Shown in pieces: positions 22,559 to 35,606 of a stretch of DNA of 64,000 nucleotides. The stretch's first letter is position 1. The number at the start of each line of letters is the position of its first letter. The DNA lies in NCBI GenBank assembly GCA_963921425.1, contig OY992834.1, positions 558,001 to 622,000 of the forward strand. Direction: 5' to 3'. This DNA comes from Dryas octopetala (Eukaryota; Streptophyta; Magnoliopsida; Rosales; Rosaceae). The notes below the pieces were generated by a model that did not search any database, was not told where the DNA came from, and was given only the letters and a program-made list of their open reading frames with translations. Made by a program: the position numbers and the translations under genes.

Positions 22559-23429
22559 AGCTGCTGGAAGACTTTTTTTTTTGTTCGTATGGCCTGACCC
22601 CCATTTTTTAAGGGGGTGTTTTGTGAGGCTTAAGGGATAGATTTGTTAGGTCTATATTTACATATTTATTTAGTTTATCTCAGACCGAGTCCACATGTTT
22701 TCATGTCGAACAGCTAACCATTTTGAGGCATTTTAGGCATTTTTAATGTATAAATATTAACTTAAGTTTAGCTGCATGTATATATTAAAAATTGTTGGAT
22801 TTTTCTGTTTGAACTTGTTGCCCTTTATGCGATTCACGAGATGTATTGATACTGATTATTATACAAGGCACTGAATGAACTTGAGATTTATTTCAATTCA
22901 GGGGCCTCCAGAACGCTTCAAGGCCTCTCATGTGATGGGTTATGTCAATAGGCCGAAGCAATGAGAGGGGGAGGAGGAAAGCAAAGGAAAAATTCAACTT
23001 TCTTACTGCTTCTAATATTCACCAAACGCAAAGAAGATTCAAATGCATTATGGATGTACAGTGTGCTTACAGATTTTAGGTGTATTTATTTAGAAACCCC
23101 TTTTGTAAAAAATAAATGCCTCTTTTTTGGAAAACAATTTCTTCTTCTATAATCTATTAACTTATTAAGCATTATTTAAGCGACCCCAAATAAATTGTCA
23201 AATAAAAAGAGAAGGTTAAAATTTGTTTAACTGAGAAAGACAACCAAAAATAATGTATTTAAATTTGACAACACTGCCGTACGCTCATACCTCATTACCA
23301 AAACCAAAATACCTTGTTCTGTTTTAGTCAACCGGTCCTCTTGTCATCCACTCATCCAGCTATCCTAGCAATTGCTGGCTGCTGCTGCTGTTTTTGTTCT
23401 TATAGCAATTCATAGGTATACAAACAGAG
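22559..23429. other. Intergenic between NAC and hydrolase genes
   Basis: The first few hundred bases are probably 3' UTR of the NAC gene. No additional gene or repeat is seen. Confidence 0.5.
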
Positions 23430-25761
23430 ATGGGTTCTAGTTCGATTGCCAATTCTCTGCTACTTTTACTTGTCTCACTTGCTTCTCTTTGTCCCCTCCA
23501 TTGCACTCAGCACCAAACCCATTATGCAAAGGAGATTCTGAGCGCAGCCCAGCAAGATAAACACTGGTTGGTCTCCATAAGAAGGCAAATCCATGAAAAC
23601 CCAGAACTCAGATTCCAAGAGTACAACACCAGTGCTCTTCTACGCAGAGAGCTGGACCAACTTGGCATCTCCTACTCACACCCAATTGCCACAACTGGTA
23701 TTGTTGCGCAAATTGGCTCCGGTTCTCGCCCTATTGTTGCTCTTCGAGCTGACATGGACGCCCTCCCATTGCAAGTAATCCGAATCTTCTCTTTTGCTTT
23801 TGAGAAAATTCCTTTCTGTTGTGAATTTTACAATTTAGCTTTTAGATGTATTTGCTGGTAGTGAATAGTGTGGTGATGTGTAGGAGCTTGTTGAGTGGGA
23901 ACACAAGAGTAAGATTGATGGTAAAATGCACGGTTGTGGTCATGATGCTCACACCACAATGCTTCTTGGCGCTGCTAAGTTGCTTAATCAACGAAAAGAT
24001 AAACTTAAGGTCAGTTTTATGTTGTGCAAACGAAGTGAATGTTAATCTGAGTAGAAGTTTCATTTTTTTCTGTTGAGACCATAAAATTCAGCAAGTGAAT
24101 ATGCAATATTGTGATAAGAGTAATTAATTTCTCATTTTTTTTTCCAAGAAAAAAATAACCCTTTTAAAGAAGAAAAACTTGCCTACAACCTCGAAGGAAA
24201 TCTGGGAATTCTTGATTTTTTTTTTTTTCCATAACTTTTTCTTCATATGGTGTTAAAGGGAACTGTGAGACTTCTTTTTCAACCTGCTGAGGAGGGAGGT
24301 GCTGGTGCATCTCAGATGATAAAAGAAGGTGCTCTTGGTGAAGCTGAAGCAATATTTGGGATGCACGTTGAGTATGGAATACCCACAGGCAGCATAGCAT
24401 CCATTTCAGGGCCACACTTAGCTGCTGTCTGCTTCTTTGAAGCAAAAATAGTCGGGAAAGGGGGGCATGCTGCAGAACCCCATATTAGTGCAGACCCAAT
24501 ACTTGCTGCATCATTTGCAGTTTTGGCATTGCAACAGCTCATCTCAAGAGATACTGATCCCCTCCATAGCCAAGTACGTTCCCTTTTCTTTGAAAAGAAA
24601 AAGTCTTTTCATGTAACATTGTAGCTTTAGTTTCATTCCATTTTCCATTGTTTATCAACCATAACAATGGGTGAAGACACAGTTGCTTAATATCTTTGAA
24701 GAACTTATATGTTGACTCTATTTAATCTCAGCTCAAAGCCTTCACCTATTTCAGTTTTGGTGTTCAGGATTCCACCTATTTAAGTTTGTTATATGTTTCT
24801 CTATAAAAGTTTCCCTTTATCCTTCCTGTCCCTCCTCTCTACGCTCATGTCTTTCCCTCCACATTGTTTGGTACACTAGCCAAATGATCTTTTCACAGTT
24901 TATTTGTACTGACAGTATTTGGAGGAAGTAACCCACCTATGCAATTCATCATTTTCAAAAATTTTAAGCTGTTCCATAACAACCTCCATTGCAACATAAT
25001 GGTAATAGCTAAGTTTTTGGCTGAAGGTTCTATCTGTTACCTATGTTAGAGGTGGGACTGCATCGAATGTAATTCCATCATATGTTGAATTTGGGGGCAC
25101 TTTGAGGAGTCTTACAACTGAAGGCTTGAACCAACTCAGGAGGCGATTGAAAGAGGTATATGCCATTCTTTAACCTTTTTTCCATTAGACTTAGTAGAAA
25201 GAATGGTCCTGCATCATTATCATCAACTGAATGTTATTAGTGGTAGAAAATCATGCTGGATGTTTCTTTCACCACTAAGTAGGCAAGCTATCAACTAGCT
25301 TGTTTCGAAAGAACAGGGGAAAAAATGAGAGAGTGTGAAGTAGCTGGTTCATATGCCTAACAAATTGTGATTTCTTGCAGGTTATTGAAGGACAGGCAGC
25401 CGTGCATAGATGTAATGCATATATTGATACGAAAGATGAAGAATTCCCACCATACCCTGCCGTTTTCAATGATGAAAGCTTGCATATGCATGTAAACAGG
25501 GTTGGACAGCTTATGCTTGGTCCTGAGAATGTGAAGCTGGGCAGGAAACTGATGGCTGGTGAAGACTTCGCCTTCTATCAAGAATTCATTCCTGGAGTCA
25601 TGTTTGACATTGGAATTAGAAATGAGGAAGTGGGTTCTGTTCACTCTCCCCACTCCCCCTACTTCTTTCTTGATGAGGATGTTCTTCCAATTGGGGCAGC
25701 ATTACACACTGCCTTGGCAGAGATTTATTTGAATGAGCACCAACCTTCCCTTGTACAGTGA
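23430..25761 (+). CDS. IAA-amino acid hydrolase, ILR1-like (M20D amidohydrolase)
   Basis: Five exons give about 431 residues: 23430-23774, 23884-24009, 24259-24573, 25027-25155 and 25381-25761. The enzyme releases free auxin (or jasmonate) from amino acid conjugates. A signal peptide spans about residues 1-26. Conserved blocks are [40 protein letters not shown], the metal-binding [30 protein letters not shown] with the catalytic Glu pair, GMHVEYG, and C-terminal [10 protein letters not shown] and [20 protein letters not shown]. The length is normal. Family members with an ER-retention KDEL/HDEL tail are common; this one ends EHQPSLVQ, so it may leave the ER. The exon 3 and exon 4 acceptors (TTAAAG and CTGAAG) have weak pyrimidine tracts but are fixed by the protein. 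Substrate preference cannot be read from sequence. Confidence 0.92.
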
Positions 25762-28662
25762 AAATTTCAGAGCGGTTGGTATGAAGAGCCTTTTGGAGAG
25801 ACCTTCATGGTTGCATAGTGCTATGGTGCTAGCTGTGTCAGGCTGCGTGAGTAGAGAAAATGTAAAGCTGTTTTAAACAAATTAGAGACATACTTTTTTG
25901 GTTTATAAATAAAGTGAAAGAAAATGAAAATTTTCAGGTTGAAAAGTGAAGGGGAAGAGTAATTTAAATGTGAATGTTTAATTTCCTCATATTTATGGCC
26001 CAGGATAAGCAAATGCATACAATTGTATACAGCAGATTATTAAGTGATTAAGTGAAAGTTGTATGCCAGCTTGATCCAGCAGATTTCTACGGATGACATG
26101 TTTTTGAGAAGGAAATGTAGGGCCATATTTGTAGTTAGAAGGTCTAACAATTATGGGTAGCCTGATCAGCAAAACCCTGAAATGATCCCAAAAGGGTGGG
26201 TCAGGCTTAACAAACTGTTGCTTGGTCTATATAGACCCCCCCATAAACATAAACAGTCCATGATGTTGTGACTTGTGCGCAAGATGTTGTTGAGGTCTCA
26301 ACTCAAGAAGCATTAACCTGCCACTACTTTCGGTGAAACCGAAGGCCGCATGGTATTAGAATGCAGGCTGTCTCTTTGTCTCCCCACTCTTACCTCACCC
26401 CCCAACCCCCAATCTTTACTCAATTCACACTCAACTTCAAAAATTTCTGGCATATATAGTTTTTACTTTCATATGTGTTTAACGAATGAAACACAATACT
26501 CAACGACAGCAAGCCAGGTGTCGTAGCCAGTCTTTCTTTCGAAGTATTGAACATTTATGCTCTACTATTTATATGTTTATGCGATCATCTGATCATGTGT
26601 ATTTAGTACTAGGAACAAAACAAAAAATATAATTGGTGGTTTGATGATTATGATTACTTCATTAACTCGGGCAAGCAATCATCTAGATTCTTCTAACTGC
26701 CCATGTATGCTAACAATAACATGGGCCGCACCTTCCCCTGATTAGAATCTCTTAATTAATTAATTAGCCCACCCTTTTAATTAAAGTACAAATCATTCTC
26801 ACCCACGTAACCTAAATCTTCAACTTTATTATTTAAAATGGAGAAAAATAATCAAGCTGGTCAACCTAAATTCTATTTGATCTGCCTTTCTTTTTGGCTC
26901 AGCTTTGAATTAATTGAGGTAGCCTATATGCATTATATGCATATGCAATATGTTGGTTGATGAAATTTGTTTGTCTTTGAGATTTTTTGGTTGTGATCAT
27001 TCACCAAACTTCTCAAAATCTCAACTTGGGGCTTCTGTCAAGTGTCCCCTGCTGAGTCACTCCCACGTGTTACCACCTTGGTAAGTTGGCCTCCCCTTTC
27101 TGTAATGGTACGAAAGTTCAATCTTTTTGTTCAAAGTTTTTCTGCATAAAACTTTGGAAAACATACCATAAAAAGGATAGGATACATCAGTTTCAGCTTT
27201 CCTTTAAAGTATGGTTGGCTTTGATTTGATAGAAGGAGATATGAACCAAATTAACAAGATATATATGGATGTACAAAACATATTAATCTCTAGGAAAAGC
27301 CTGCCCGTCACTGTTTTTGGTGCAGGGAAGTTGGAACTAATTTGAGCTTTAATTTTGAATAGCCTGAAAAAACAGCAAAAGAAGGAAATAAAATTGACAA
27401 AGATAAAAGGGGAGAGTAAGCTTTGTGCAACACTGCAACCCATGTGATGAGATCAACTTTACTAGCACGTACGTAGATTTTAATACACGCGCAAAACTTA
27501 GAATGCAATTTTCACATATCCCCACACGCTTCATCCATCCCAACCCATGAGTCATGCATGATTCATGAAAATTGGAGCTTCTTTGCTTAATTAATTACAG
27601 CTTTCTTATTGACAAAGTACGTACTAAATATTGTTTGTTTAACACACACATATATGCACTTCATTTAATTTAGTTATAATCATTTCCCTATCATATACTT
27701 AACTCTATGTATATATCAAAACTGATACTGCAACACATATTCTGATTCTCTGAAAACCAAGATCAAATCTACCTGAAAAGAAATTCTCTCTTTCTTAAAA
27801 CTTTTATTGCTAGATTCTTAGAGCCCAGGACGGCATAAAACCTCCAATTAATGACGAATTTAGGACCACCAAGAAAGTTGGTCATCATGGTCTAAATACA
27901 GCAACAAAACATGCACAACAGCTAGCAAAAACCTATATCATATATGCTTAACTTGTTTGATCACCTCAAGTAATTAGCCTAAGATGGACATTAATCTGTG
28001 TGATTATTACTGACGTGGCAAAGGGATAGACCATCAGATGGTGATGATCTCGAATGCTGGATAGATCAATGGTTTATATATGCATGCCACACCAGTCACC
28101 AGGTTATACTACAGACCAAGTTTCTTTGTGACCAAGGTATCCAAGTTGGCCACATAAGGTCTTACACATGTCTGACACGTCACGACCTTGTCATGAAAAT
28201 TCACCAGTCGGTGGGTGATGGAAGTATTATCCTGTTCGATTGGTTTCTTTTCATTTCTTTTCTCTTCTTTTTTCTCTATGATCAATTGAGCAGAATTCAC
28301 CTCCCTACCTTTGTCTCTGCTATAAATCTGCCAACTCTGCTCCACTGGTACCTCCCTCTTTTCTACCTCTTCAGCCTTGGAGATTGAAATAAAAGAATTC
28401 AAAAAGAAACATTATAGTAAGAGGCTCTTTGTATATTTTAGTGGCACTGCATGTGCTCTAGAATAACACATTCCCTTTATATGCTAATAACCCCACCGTC
28501 CATCCATTATACTCTCACTCCTCACTCCCCTGCATATAAAATAACATCCTCTTCACTTGTTATCCCTCTCCCTTTTTCTCTTTCTATACTCTTCTCTTCA
28601 ACTTAATTTCTGCCCAATTTGAGAAACTTCAATTTGGTGCTTATTATTCAGTGATATAACAA
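25762..28662. other. Intergenic, no gene seen
   Basis: 2.9 kb of AT-rich sequence with short open frames lacking domains. The last part is the promoter and leader of the HIPP gene; a TATAAA at 28535-28540 stands about 125 bp before its start codon. Confidence 0.5.
28535..28540 (+). promoter_or_regulatory. TATA box of the HIPP gene
   Basis: TATAAA follows a C-rich stretch and precedes a CT-rich leader; the start codon is at 28663. The position is compatible with a transcription start near 28570. Confidence 0.5.
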
Positions 28663-30255
28663 ATGGGTGAAGAAGCTAAGCAGGTGAGTAACATAATGCC
28701 CAGTGTGTGTTGGGCTTATTTGGGTCTGCATTAATGTGTTGTAATGCTTATTGATTGCTCTTGGTTTTTATTGGATAGGAACAAGCTAAGGCAGAGGCTA
28801 AGCCAGAGGAGAAAGCAGAGGAAAAGAAAGAAGAGAAAACAGAGGAGAACAAAGAAGAGAAGGCAGAGGAGAAGAAAGAAGAGCCAAAACCACCATCCCC
28901 TTTTGTGTTGTTTGTAAACTTGCATTGTGTGGGATGTGCAAAGAAGATTGAGAGGTCCATCATGAGAATAAGAGGTCTCTCCTTAATTTCTCTTTCTTTT
29001 TGACTCGGTTTGTTTACAATTGGTATGCATTAATTTGTTGTTTTTTAACATGCAGGGGTGGAAGGGGTTGTTATAGATATGGCTAAAAATGAAGTGACCA
29101 TAAAGGGAATAGTGGAGCCTCAAGCAGTATGCAATAAAATCATGAAGAAAGCCAAAAGAAAAGCAAAAGTCTTATCCCCATTACCAGCTGCTGAGGGTGA
29201 ACCTATTCCAGAAGTTGTTACTTCACAGGTCCCATATATGCACAACCTTAATTTGATCAGAATTCAATCACTATAAGGAAATGAATTAAAAGAATAAAAT
29301 CTTAACTAAAATTCAATTTGTTGAAACACTGAAGTACCAATTTGGAGTGGTTCCTCTTTATTGTTCAGGTTAGTGGATTAGTAACTGTGGAACTCCAAGT
29401 TAACATGCACTGTGAGGCCTGTGCAGAGCAACTTAAAAGAAAGATACTCAAAATGAGAGGTATATATATATATCCAACTTAATTAATTTTTCATTTTCTT
29501 TGCAATACATATAGATTATGCCATGCTATAGTGAGGTCACAATTATGGTCAACATCAGGTGGATTCGGGAGCAACGTGATAATTAATTGATTGTGACTGA
29601 CCAATCCCAGAAATGGAAAATTAAAACTGCATATGAGCAACCAAATTTTGGGTCTTATCTGACGTGGCCAAATAGAGTAGATGTCCTTAGGTTTATGATA
29701 TCTAATTAATTTTGATGAAATATATTAGAGCAGCTGTTGAAGTTGATTATATAATATATATTGAATGCAGGAGTGCAAAGTGCTGTGACTGATCATAGTA
29801 GCGGGAAGGTGATGGTGACAGGGACAATGGACGGGGCCAAACTAGTAGACTATGTTTATAGACGAACCAAGAAGCAAGCCCGAATCGTCCCACAACCGGA
29901 GCCCGAACCCGAGAAGAAAGAAGAAGAAAACAAGGAACCCGAGAAAGCAGCAGAAGAGGCAAAACCCGAAGAGAAGAAAGAAGAAGAAAATGCAGAGAAG
30001 AAAGAGGAGGAGAAACCTGCAGAAGAGGGTGGTGGAGAAGGTAATAAGGAGGCAGAGAAGGGTGGTGAGGAAAGCAAAGAAGAGGGTGCAACCAAGAAAG
30101 AGGAGATGATTAATAATAATATTGTTTATTATCATGAAGGTGAGGAAAGCATGAAGAGAATGATGTACTACTATCAACCGGTGTACGTGATGGAGAGAAT
30201 CCCACCTCCTCAGCTCTTCAGTGATGAGAATCCCAATGCATGTTCCATTTCATGA
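28663..30255 (+). CDS. Heavy metal-associated isoprenylated plant protein (HIPP), two HMA domains
   Basis: Five exons give about 321 residues: 28663-28683 (only seven codons), 28779-28974, 29056-29228, 29369-29459 and 29771-30255. An acidic/lysine-rich leader is followed by HMA domain 1 with LHCVGC (C57, C60) and HMA domain 2 with MHCEAC (C145, C148). A long Lys/Glu-rich region, a short Tyr/Met-rich segment (MKRMMYYYQP) and the C-terminal CSIS come after. CSIS fits a CaaX box, so Cys prenylation and membrane attachment are expected. HIPPs bind soft metals such as Cu, Zn and Cd and act in metal handling and stress responses. Each intron between HMA halves falls at the conserved glycine after the first beta-alpha unit. 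The many GAA/GAG codons make the open reverse frames here meaningless. Confidence 0.92.
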
Positions 30256-31314
30256 TCACTACCAACTTCATATCATATCAAACCCCACAGTAATTCAATG
30301 TTGTTATGTAACTTAATTATATATGGATATGTAATATATATAAATTAAAATGTCTTATATATAGTAATTAAGTACCTGCCACCACTCGTGACCAGAATTT
30401 TAGACAAGTTTGGTGTGCGGATATATGGTGGTGTCAATTTCAATTGTGGAGTACGTATTAATTTCATCCAAATTGATTAATAGCGGATATAGATTAATCA
30501 TATTCTGTATTCTCTGTATTATATATTGTTCTAGTTAATCTATAAAAAAACTCGATCATTGATCAACATGTTAATACATGGTTTTATATGTTACTATATT
30601 TCCCATGTATGTGTATACATATATATACCCAAAAAATCTCTTACACCAAGACAGTCAACTTACTATGTCAAAAATTAAAAATTTCCACAAGCAAATGAAG
30701 AAATAACCCGATTGAGCAAGGAAAAAGGGTTACGTAAAGAGTTGTGCACCAGCTTAAATATTTCACAAAATTGAATGCATGGGGTCTTAGATTCAGAACA
30801 TGAAATTGAATTTTATTTTACGTTCCATCGTTGTTAATATCATAGACTAGTAAGATTGATCATGTATATGTCTCATAAGCAAAAAAAACCTTAAATATAT
30901 TTGAAATCGATTGGAAAAATATGAAAAAGTCGATTGAAAAAGATAGCTAGTTGAAGTCCATCTACCTATCTATCTGGTAAACTGTTGATCATAATATCGC
31001 CTACGTTCCATGCAATTGTATAAAAGTAGTAACGTGACGCTATGCATAGAACTGAATTGGGCGAAAGGGTGATCTTCGTGAGCATTCCGTCCAATCGTCC
31101 ACTAACAATTTATTGTTTGAAAACTACAATGAGTCGCAATATATCAATATTTTCTTTTTTTGGCTTACACTCAATAACTATATATGAACATGTGATCTAT
31201 TTATCTTTTTATCCATTCACCTTTATTAGCGTATGATGTGCCTGCCCCTAAACCTAATTAGTCAAACTTGATAAGCAACTATCAAAATTTGTTTGTTTAC
31301 CTAAAAATAAAATA

Positions 31315-31365
31315 AAATAAATCGAAAGTTTTTTTTTTTTTGACCAAAAAATAAATCGAAAGTTT
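31315..31365. repeat. Tiny insertion: 17 nt with T-run/GACCAAA core between 17-bp duplications
   Basis: AAATAAATCGAAAGTTT is repeated exactly at 31315-31331 and 31349-31365. The 17 nt between are a T run followed by GACCAAA, which on the other strand reads TTTGGTC followed by a run of A. Confidence 0.8.
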
Positions 31366-32855
31366 AATTTGCTATATATGTGTTAATTGTGTTTTTGCAT
31401 GTCACATGTGATATGGACAGGATAAATTAATCTGATTAACTGGGGGGCCCGGGGCGGAGATTCCCTGAGAGATGTGTGGTGTGGGTTTCTTCACATGGTG
31501 GGCTCCTGCTGTATTTGAAATCCGAGTCATGTGAATAAGCCAAACAGGTCACCAATATAATTAGGTAGTTAATTCACATCAAAGTAATTAAGGACAAAGA
31601 GAGTAGTCATGTCATGTATGATATACGATGGGACCCACTCCCCAAAGACTCTAACGTGGCATGGATGGTGATGCCATCTCACCTGTCTATTTTGTGTTTT
31701 TGTCTCATACGCACACCCCTCACGCCCAATGTCATTTGTTTCTCTAAAGTGGAAGACAATGTGAGGTCCCGTAACCAAAGGAATCGAAAATCCCTACAAC
31801 TTCTATTTCTATACCACATTAAGAAAACAATAATTAATTAAAGATAAGTGTTACAATATTGAAGTCAGAGAGCTAAAGCCAAAAGATGAGTAAGGCATCG
31901 GTGAAGATTAAAAGGTATGAAAAAAGAAACTCATAAATTAAAGCACCCTGCTTTTTAAACTTCTTAGCTAATTTCTTGATTATTCTCAACGCAAGCAAGC
32001 AAAGTGGCAAACCCCTTTGTAACTGATTGACTGGCCTAGTCCAGCTAGCTAGTAGCAACTAATCTTCAACAAGTCTCATTTTTATATAACCTTAGCATGC
32101 ATATATGAATATAAAATATAAAGATAAAGGGTTAATTTATCGGTCTTGTTGTGATGATCAAGAAAAGAATGCATGCATTTGCATAGCGGCATCATGACCA
32201 ATGATCCAGAGAGAGCTAGCGCAGAATTAATGATGAAAATTATATAATAATTAACCTGGACTGAGTACGAAATATATATATGCGCATAATATATATGTAC
32301 GTACGTAGATCAAAACTTACTGATCAAGACATTAATTATGAACATATATATATAATCCAAGAAAATACAATCATAATATTATTATATAATAAAGTTGTAA
32401 TTAATTCCAAGTTCCAATGTACGTAGGGGTTAGAAAGCCAATTAACTTGGTTGATAAGGAAAACATGCCACATGGGAGTCATAATCGATCTGGAACTATC
32501 CAACTGATCCCAGCCACAAAAGGAAAGGGATCAAGATCGAATACACTGCATGCACTGCACTTTTCACTTTTGGTTATCCAACAATATATGTATGACACAT
32601 CTTTCCACTCATCCCACTCATAATCCACAATATCCTTCCAATTTCAATTCCAAATAAATTAAGATTTCTCTAGCTAATTAAGCTAGCTATAATCAAAGTA
32701 TACCTTTAATTAAGAATGAAGCCGCCATGCATGGTAAAGCACAAACACTGCCTCATCAGCCTAGCTAGTTCTCTTTAATTTCTAAGGAATATATCCTGGA
32801 ATATATAAATATTAGGATGATATTTTCTACAACGTCTGACAGATTAACCCTCGCC

Positions 32856-32863
32856 TATATAAA
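32856..32863 (+). promoter_or_regulatory. TATA box of the single-HMA gene
   Basis: TATATAAA in a CCTATATAAAG context, about 225 bp before the start codon at 33089. Confidence 0.4.
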
Positions 32864-33088
32864 GACTTACAAATGCGATACAAGAATAAGTACTAACTCC
32901 TAAGTCCTAGCTAGCTAGCCTAGTTAGTTAGTTTAATTATAAGAAGCTAGCGATCAATAAGAGGTAGATTGCCTAAAACGTACAGCCGAGGAAGAGCAAC
33001 AACAATATTCTTGCAATATTAATTGCATGCATATTTGGAATATTTATATATTGTTAAACTGGGGTTAATTAATTGGGATATATTAATA

Positions 33089-34216
33089 ATGGCGGATATG
33101 CAAATTGTTGTGGCTTCCAAAAATGTAGAGGCGCAGTATGTGGAGATGAGGGTTCCTCTCTATTCTCATGGATGTGAGAAGAAAGTAAAGAAGACCCTTT
33201 CCCATCTCAAAGGTGCGTAATTAACTAGCTTGCTTGCTAGCTACTCTGTAGCCATGCCATCAAAATATATACATGCCTAGCTATTTTACAATTTTCATGA
33301 TTTTTTTTTTTTTTACAATCAATTTTGATTCATTAGTCTGTATTATATTAATTGTTCATGTATTTTCTTTTTTTACTTACAAATGCAAGGTGGTCAGTCC
33401 CCTCTTTCTTTTGTGCGTGAAGTGAGTTTTAGCCTTTAGGCTTTTAGCAGTAGATCGTTTTCGTTCTTCTTGGTCCTGAATCCTGATGTTTGTTTAGTTT
33501 GACTTGGCCCGACTTGGGCTCTTCATAAAAATGTAGCCCGCTAGGAGACAACTTTTGTAGGCCTTCAGATCTACATGCATTTGGGAAGCAGCAGCAAATT
33601 AAAATGTACTTGGGCTGGCAGTTCAAACTTGGACTTTTCAATGCTTAATTCTTTTTCTTCTTTTTGATGATCTTGCAATGATGCTTAATTTCAAATTGTT
33701 TAAATGATGTTTTTCAACAAAATTGTTTAAATAAGGAAAGTTGTTTTTGTTTGATAGCTTGATGGGGGAGAGAGAGTAAATAATTTTCAATTTTTTTGTT
33801 CCAAATTACTAAATTTAATTTAATTTTTAAAATTTATATATATATATATATATATTACAGGAATATACTCGGTGAAGGTGGATTATAACGAACAAAAGGT
33901 GACAGTGTGGGGAATATGCAACAAATACGATGTTCTGGCCACTGTTAGGAGCAAGAGAAAAGACGCATGTTTTTGGAACAACGAAGACAACATTGGTTTA
34001 GAAGAAGAAAAAGAAGAAGCACAATTAGAAGCGACAAGACCACCACCCTCTCCTCCTGCTCCTCTAAAACTAAAATTGCATTTACATTCAATTAAGCCTT
34101 CTTTGGGTCTTACAAGGGTTCGCTCATTTAAGCCTTCTTTGGCTCTCACAAGGGTTCGCTCTCTCAGCTTGAATGCATGGAACAAAGTCTTCACTAGGTC
34201 CTATTCCTTCTCATGA
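33089..34216 (+). CDS. HMA-domain protein lacking the metal-binding Cys pair
   Basis: Two exons (33089-33212 and 33861-34216) give about 159 residues. The single HMA fold is clear: VEMRVPLYSHGCEKKVKKTL, then HLKGIYSVKVDYNEQKVTVWG, NKYDVLATVRSKRKDACFW. The usual M-x-C-x-x-C loop reads LYSHGC, so the first ligand Cys is Ser (residue 26) and only C29 remains. There is no CaaX tail; the protein ends RSYSFS. An acidic stretch and a Pro-rich linker (PPPSPPAP) precede a basic tail in which KPSLGLTRVRS is repeated as KPSLALTRVRS. The fold therefore may serve protein interaction and not metal transfer. The intron is placed exactly as in the upstream HIPP gene 4.4 kb away, consistent with shared ancestry. 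The intron ends in a TA microsatellite. Confidence 0.85.
33693..33732. repeat. 13-bp duplication with 14-nt filler in the HMA intron
   Basis: AAATTGTTTAAAT at 33693-33705 recurs at 33720-33732 with GATGTTTTTCAACA between. It has the geometry of the tiny-insertion loci but not their GGCCAAAA core. Confidence 0.6.
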
Positions 34217-35375
34217 ACGATGTGATCCAAAATATTGTAAAAAAAACAAGAGACTATTCTTAATATCCCTCCCTTCCTCTTATAATATGGATTCATATTT
34301 AGTATAAATTAATTAATTGGCGATGGACTGACATTAATAGTCTCTATCTATCCGGCTGATTTGTAAATTACTAAGTAATGGGTTATTCAAGCATTTCGCT
34401 TTGTTATTCAATAAATTGTTTTATTTCCAAAGAAACTGCGCTAGTACTGACATCTATCTGGCCCCTTTTTCTCATTATATTCAAAATTTTCGGTAAAGAT
34501 TTGACAAGTTTCTTCCTTGAAATTATTTCTTTGGTTTTATCTTGAGGAGTCAGCATGGATATGTGCATATACACTACAGATAGGTTACCAATTATTTATA
34601 TACGTCATAATTTAAAAACAAGGGATTGGCCAACTTTAATTTCTGTAATTACTACTTGATCGAGTATTGCAATTAATTGAAATAGCTAGCAATTAAAAGT
34701 TATAGCATTGAAATGAATTTTAAAAAATCACAAATATATATATACATGCTACTATGCTAGCTCCTGTAAAGCAACATATATATATATATAAGGCAGACAG
34801 AGACCACATGGCATTTTTTTCCTGTGTTTGACCTGATTTGATGCCAAGCATAACTATGTGGAAGACTTTTAAGCCACTCCAGGAGGAAGAGGAGGCACAT
34901 CCAAACTCGCCTTCCAATAGGTTGATGCCACATCAGAAAACAAAAAGGTTAAAAGGTGATAACAGAAAACAAAAGTCTTTGGATCAGGCGAACAAAACAT
35001 GATTAGTACAACTTTAATGATTACTATTTACGCGTAAGCTGACCAAAACCGGAGTTGGGATCTAATTTCTCCATATGGTCATTTCCTTTTATATATAATG
35101 CCATCATTCTATGCCTAACCCAATATGCTTAGATTAGTCTGATTCGTGTGGAACATACCAGAAAGTTGAAAAATTTCACCACCCACCTTCCTTGCTTTGC
35201 TTAATATATTGCTTATATATATATTGAAATTATTCATGCATTTTGGCATAACTAGCACCTCCTCAACTCACCTTCAAAATCAGATTGGCTATTAATTAAA
35301 CTAGTCCACACGTTACAACTACTAAAAGGGTATACATTAAGTCATTGATTGTTAGGACTTTGAAGCTAAACCCAG

Positions 35376-35432
<57 letters not shown>

Positions 35433-35441
35433 TTCTTAAGC
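34217..35441. other. Intergenic, no gene seen
   Basis: AT-rich; no frame with a recognisable domain. It ends in a (TC)n leader-like microsatellite at 35379-35429. Confidence 0.5.
35379..35429. repeat. TC microsatellite
   Basis: An uninterrupted (TC)n of about 25 units directly upstream of the small open frame at 35442, where it would lie in the 5' leader. Confidence 0.9.
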
Positions 35442-35606
35442 ATGATAAGGGTAGGCATTGCTGCAGAGCTGATAGGGTTATACACAGCAGCCCTTGAAAG
35501 GATGACAGAGCATCTCTTACCAGCAGCAGCAAGGCTCAGGAATCTTCGTTTATCTTCTCCGGCTTCCACTCACGACTCTGCTTCTTCTTTTTACCTAAAT
35601 TTTTAG
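35442..35606 (+). CDS. Possible small peptide gene, 54 residues
   Basis: The first ATG after a (TC)n leader opens a 54-codon frame. Its first half reads as an ordered helix (GIAAELIGLYTAALERMTEH), followed by LLPAAARLRNLRL and a Ser-rich tail. The base composition of the frame (GC-richer, codon-like) stands out from the AT-rich surroundings, and TATA-like sequence lies upstream near 35210. I do not recognise the family and cannot show that it is translated. No signal peptide or membrane helix is evident. Confidence 0.4.
   Translation: MIRVGIAAELIGLYTAALERMTEHLLPAAARLRNLRLSSPASTHDSASSFYLNF

Larger units (their letters stand above)
30256..33088. other. Intergenic between the two HMA genes
   Basis: 2.8 kb AT-rich with no gene seen. 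It contains one tiny-insertion locus (31315-31365). A TATATAAA at 32856-32863 is the likely core promoter of the second HMA gene. Confidence 0.5.

Noticed and set aside
29747-30177. Reverse-strand frames of Leu/Phe/Ser over the HIPP last exon
   Set aside because: Shadow of the Lys/Glu codon repeats of HIPP.
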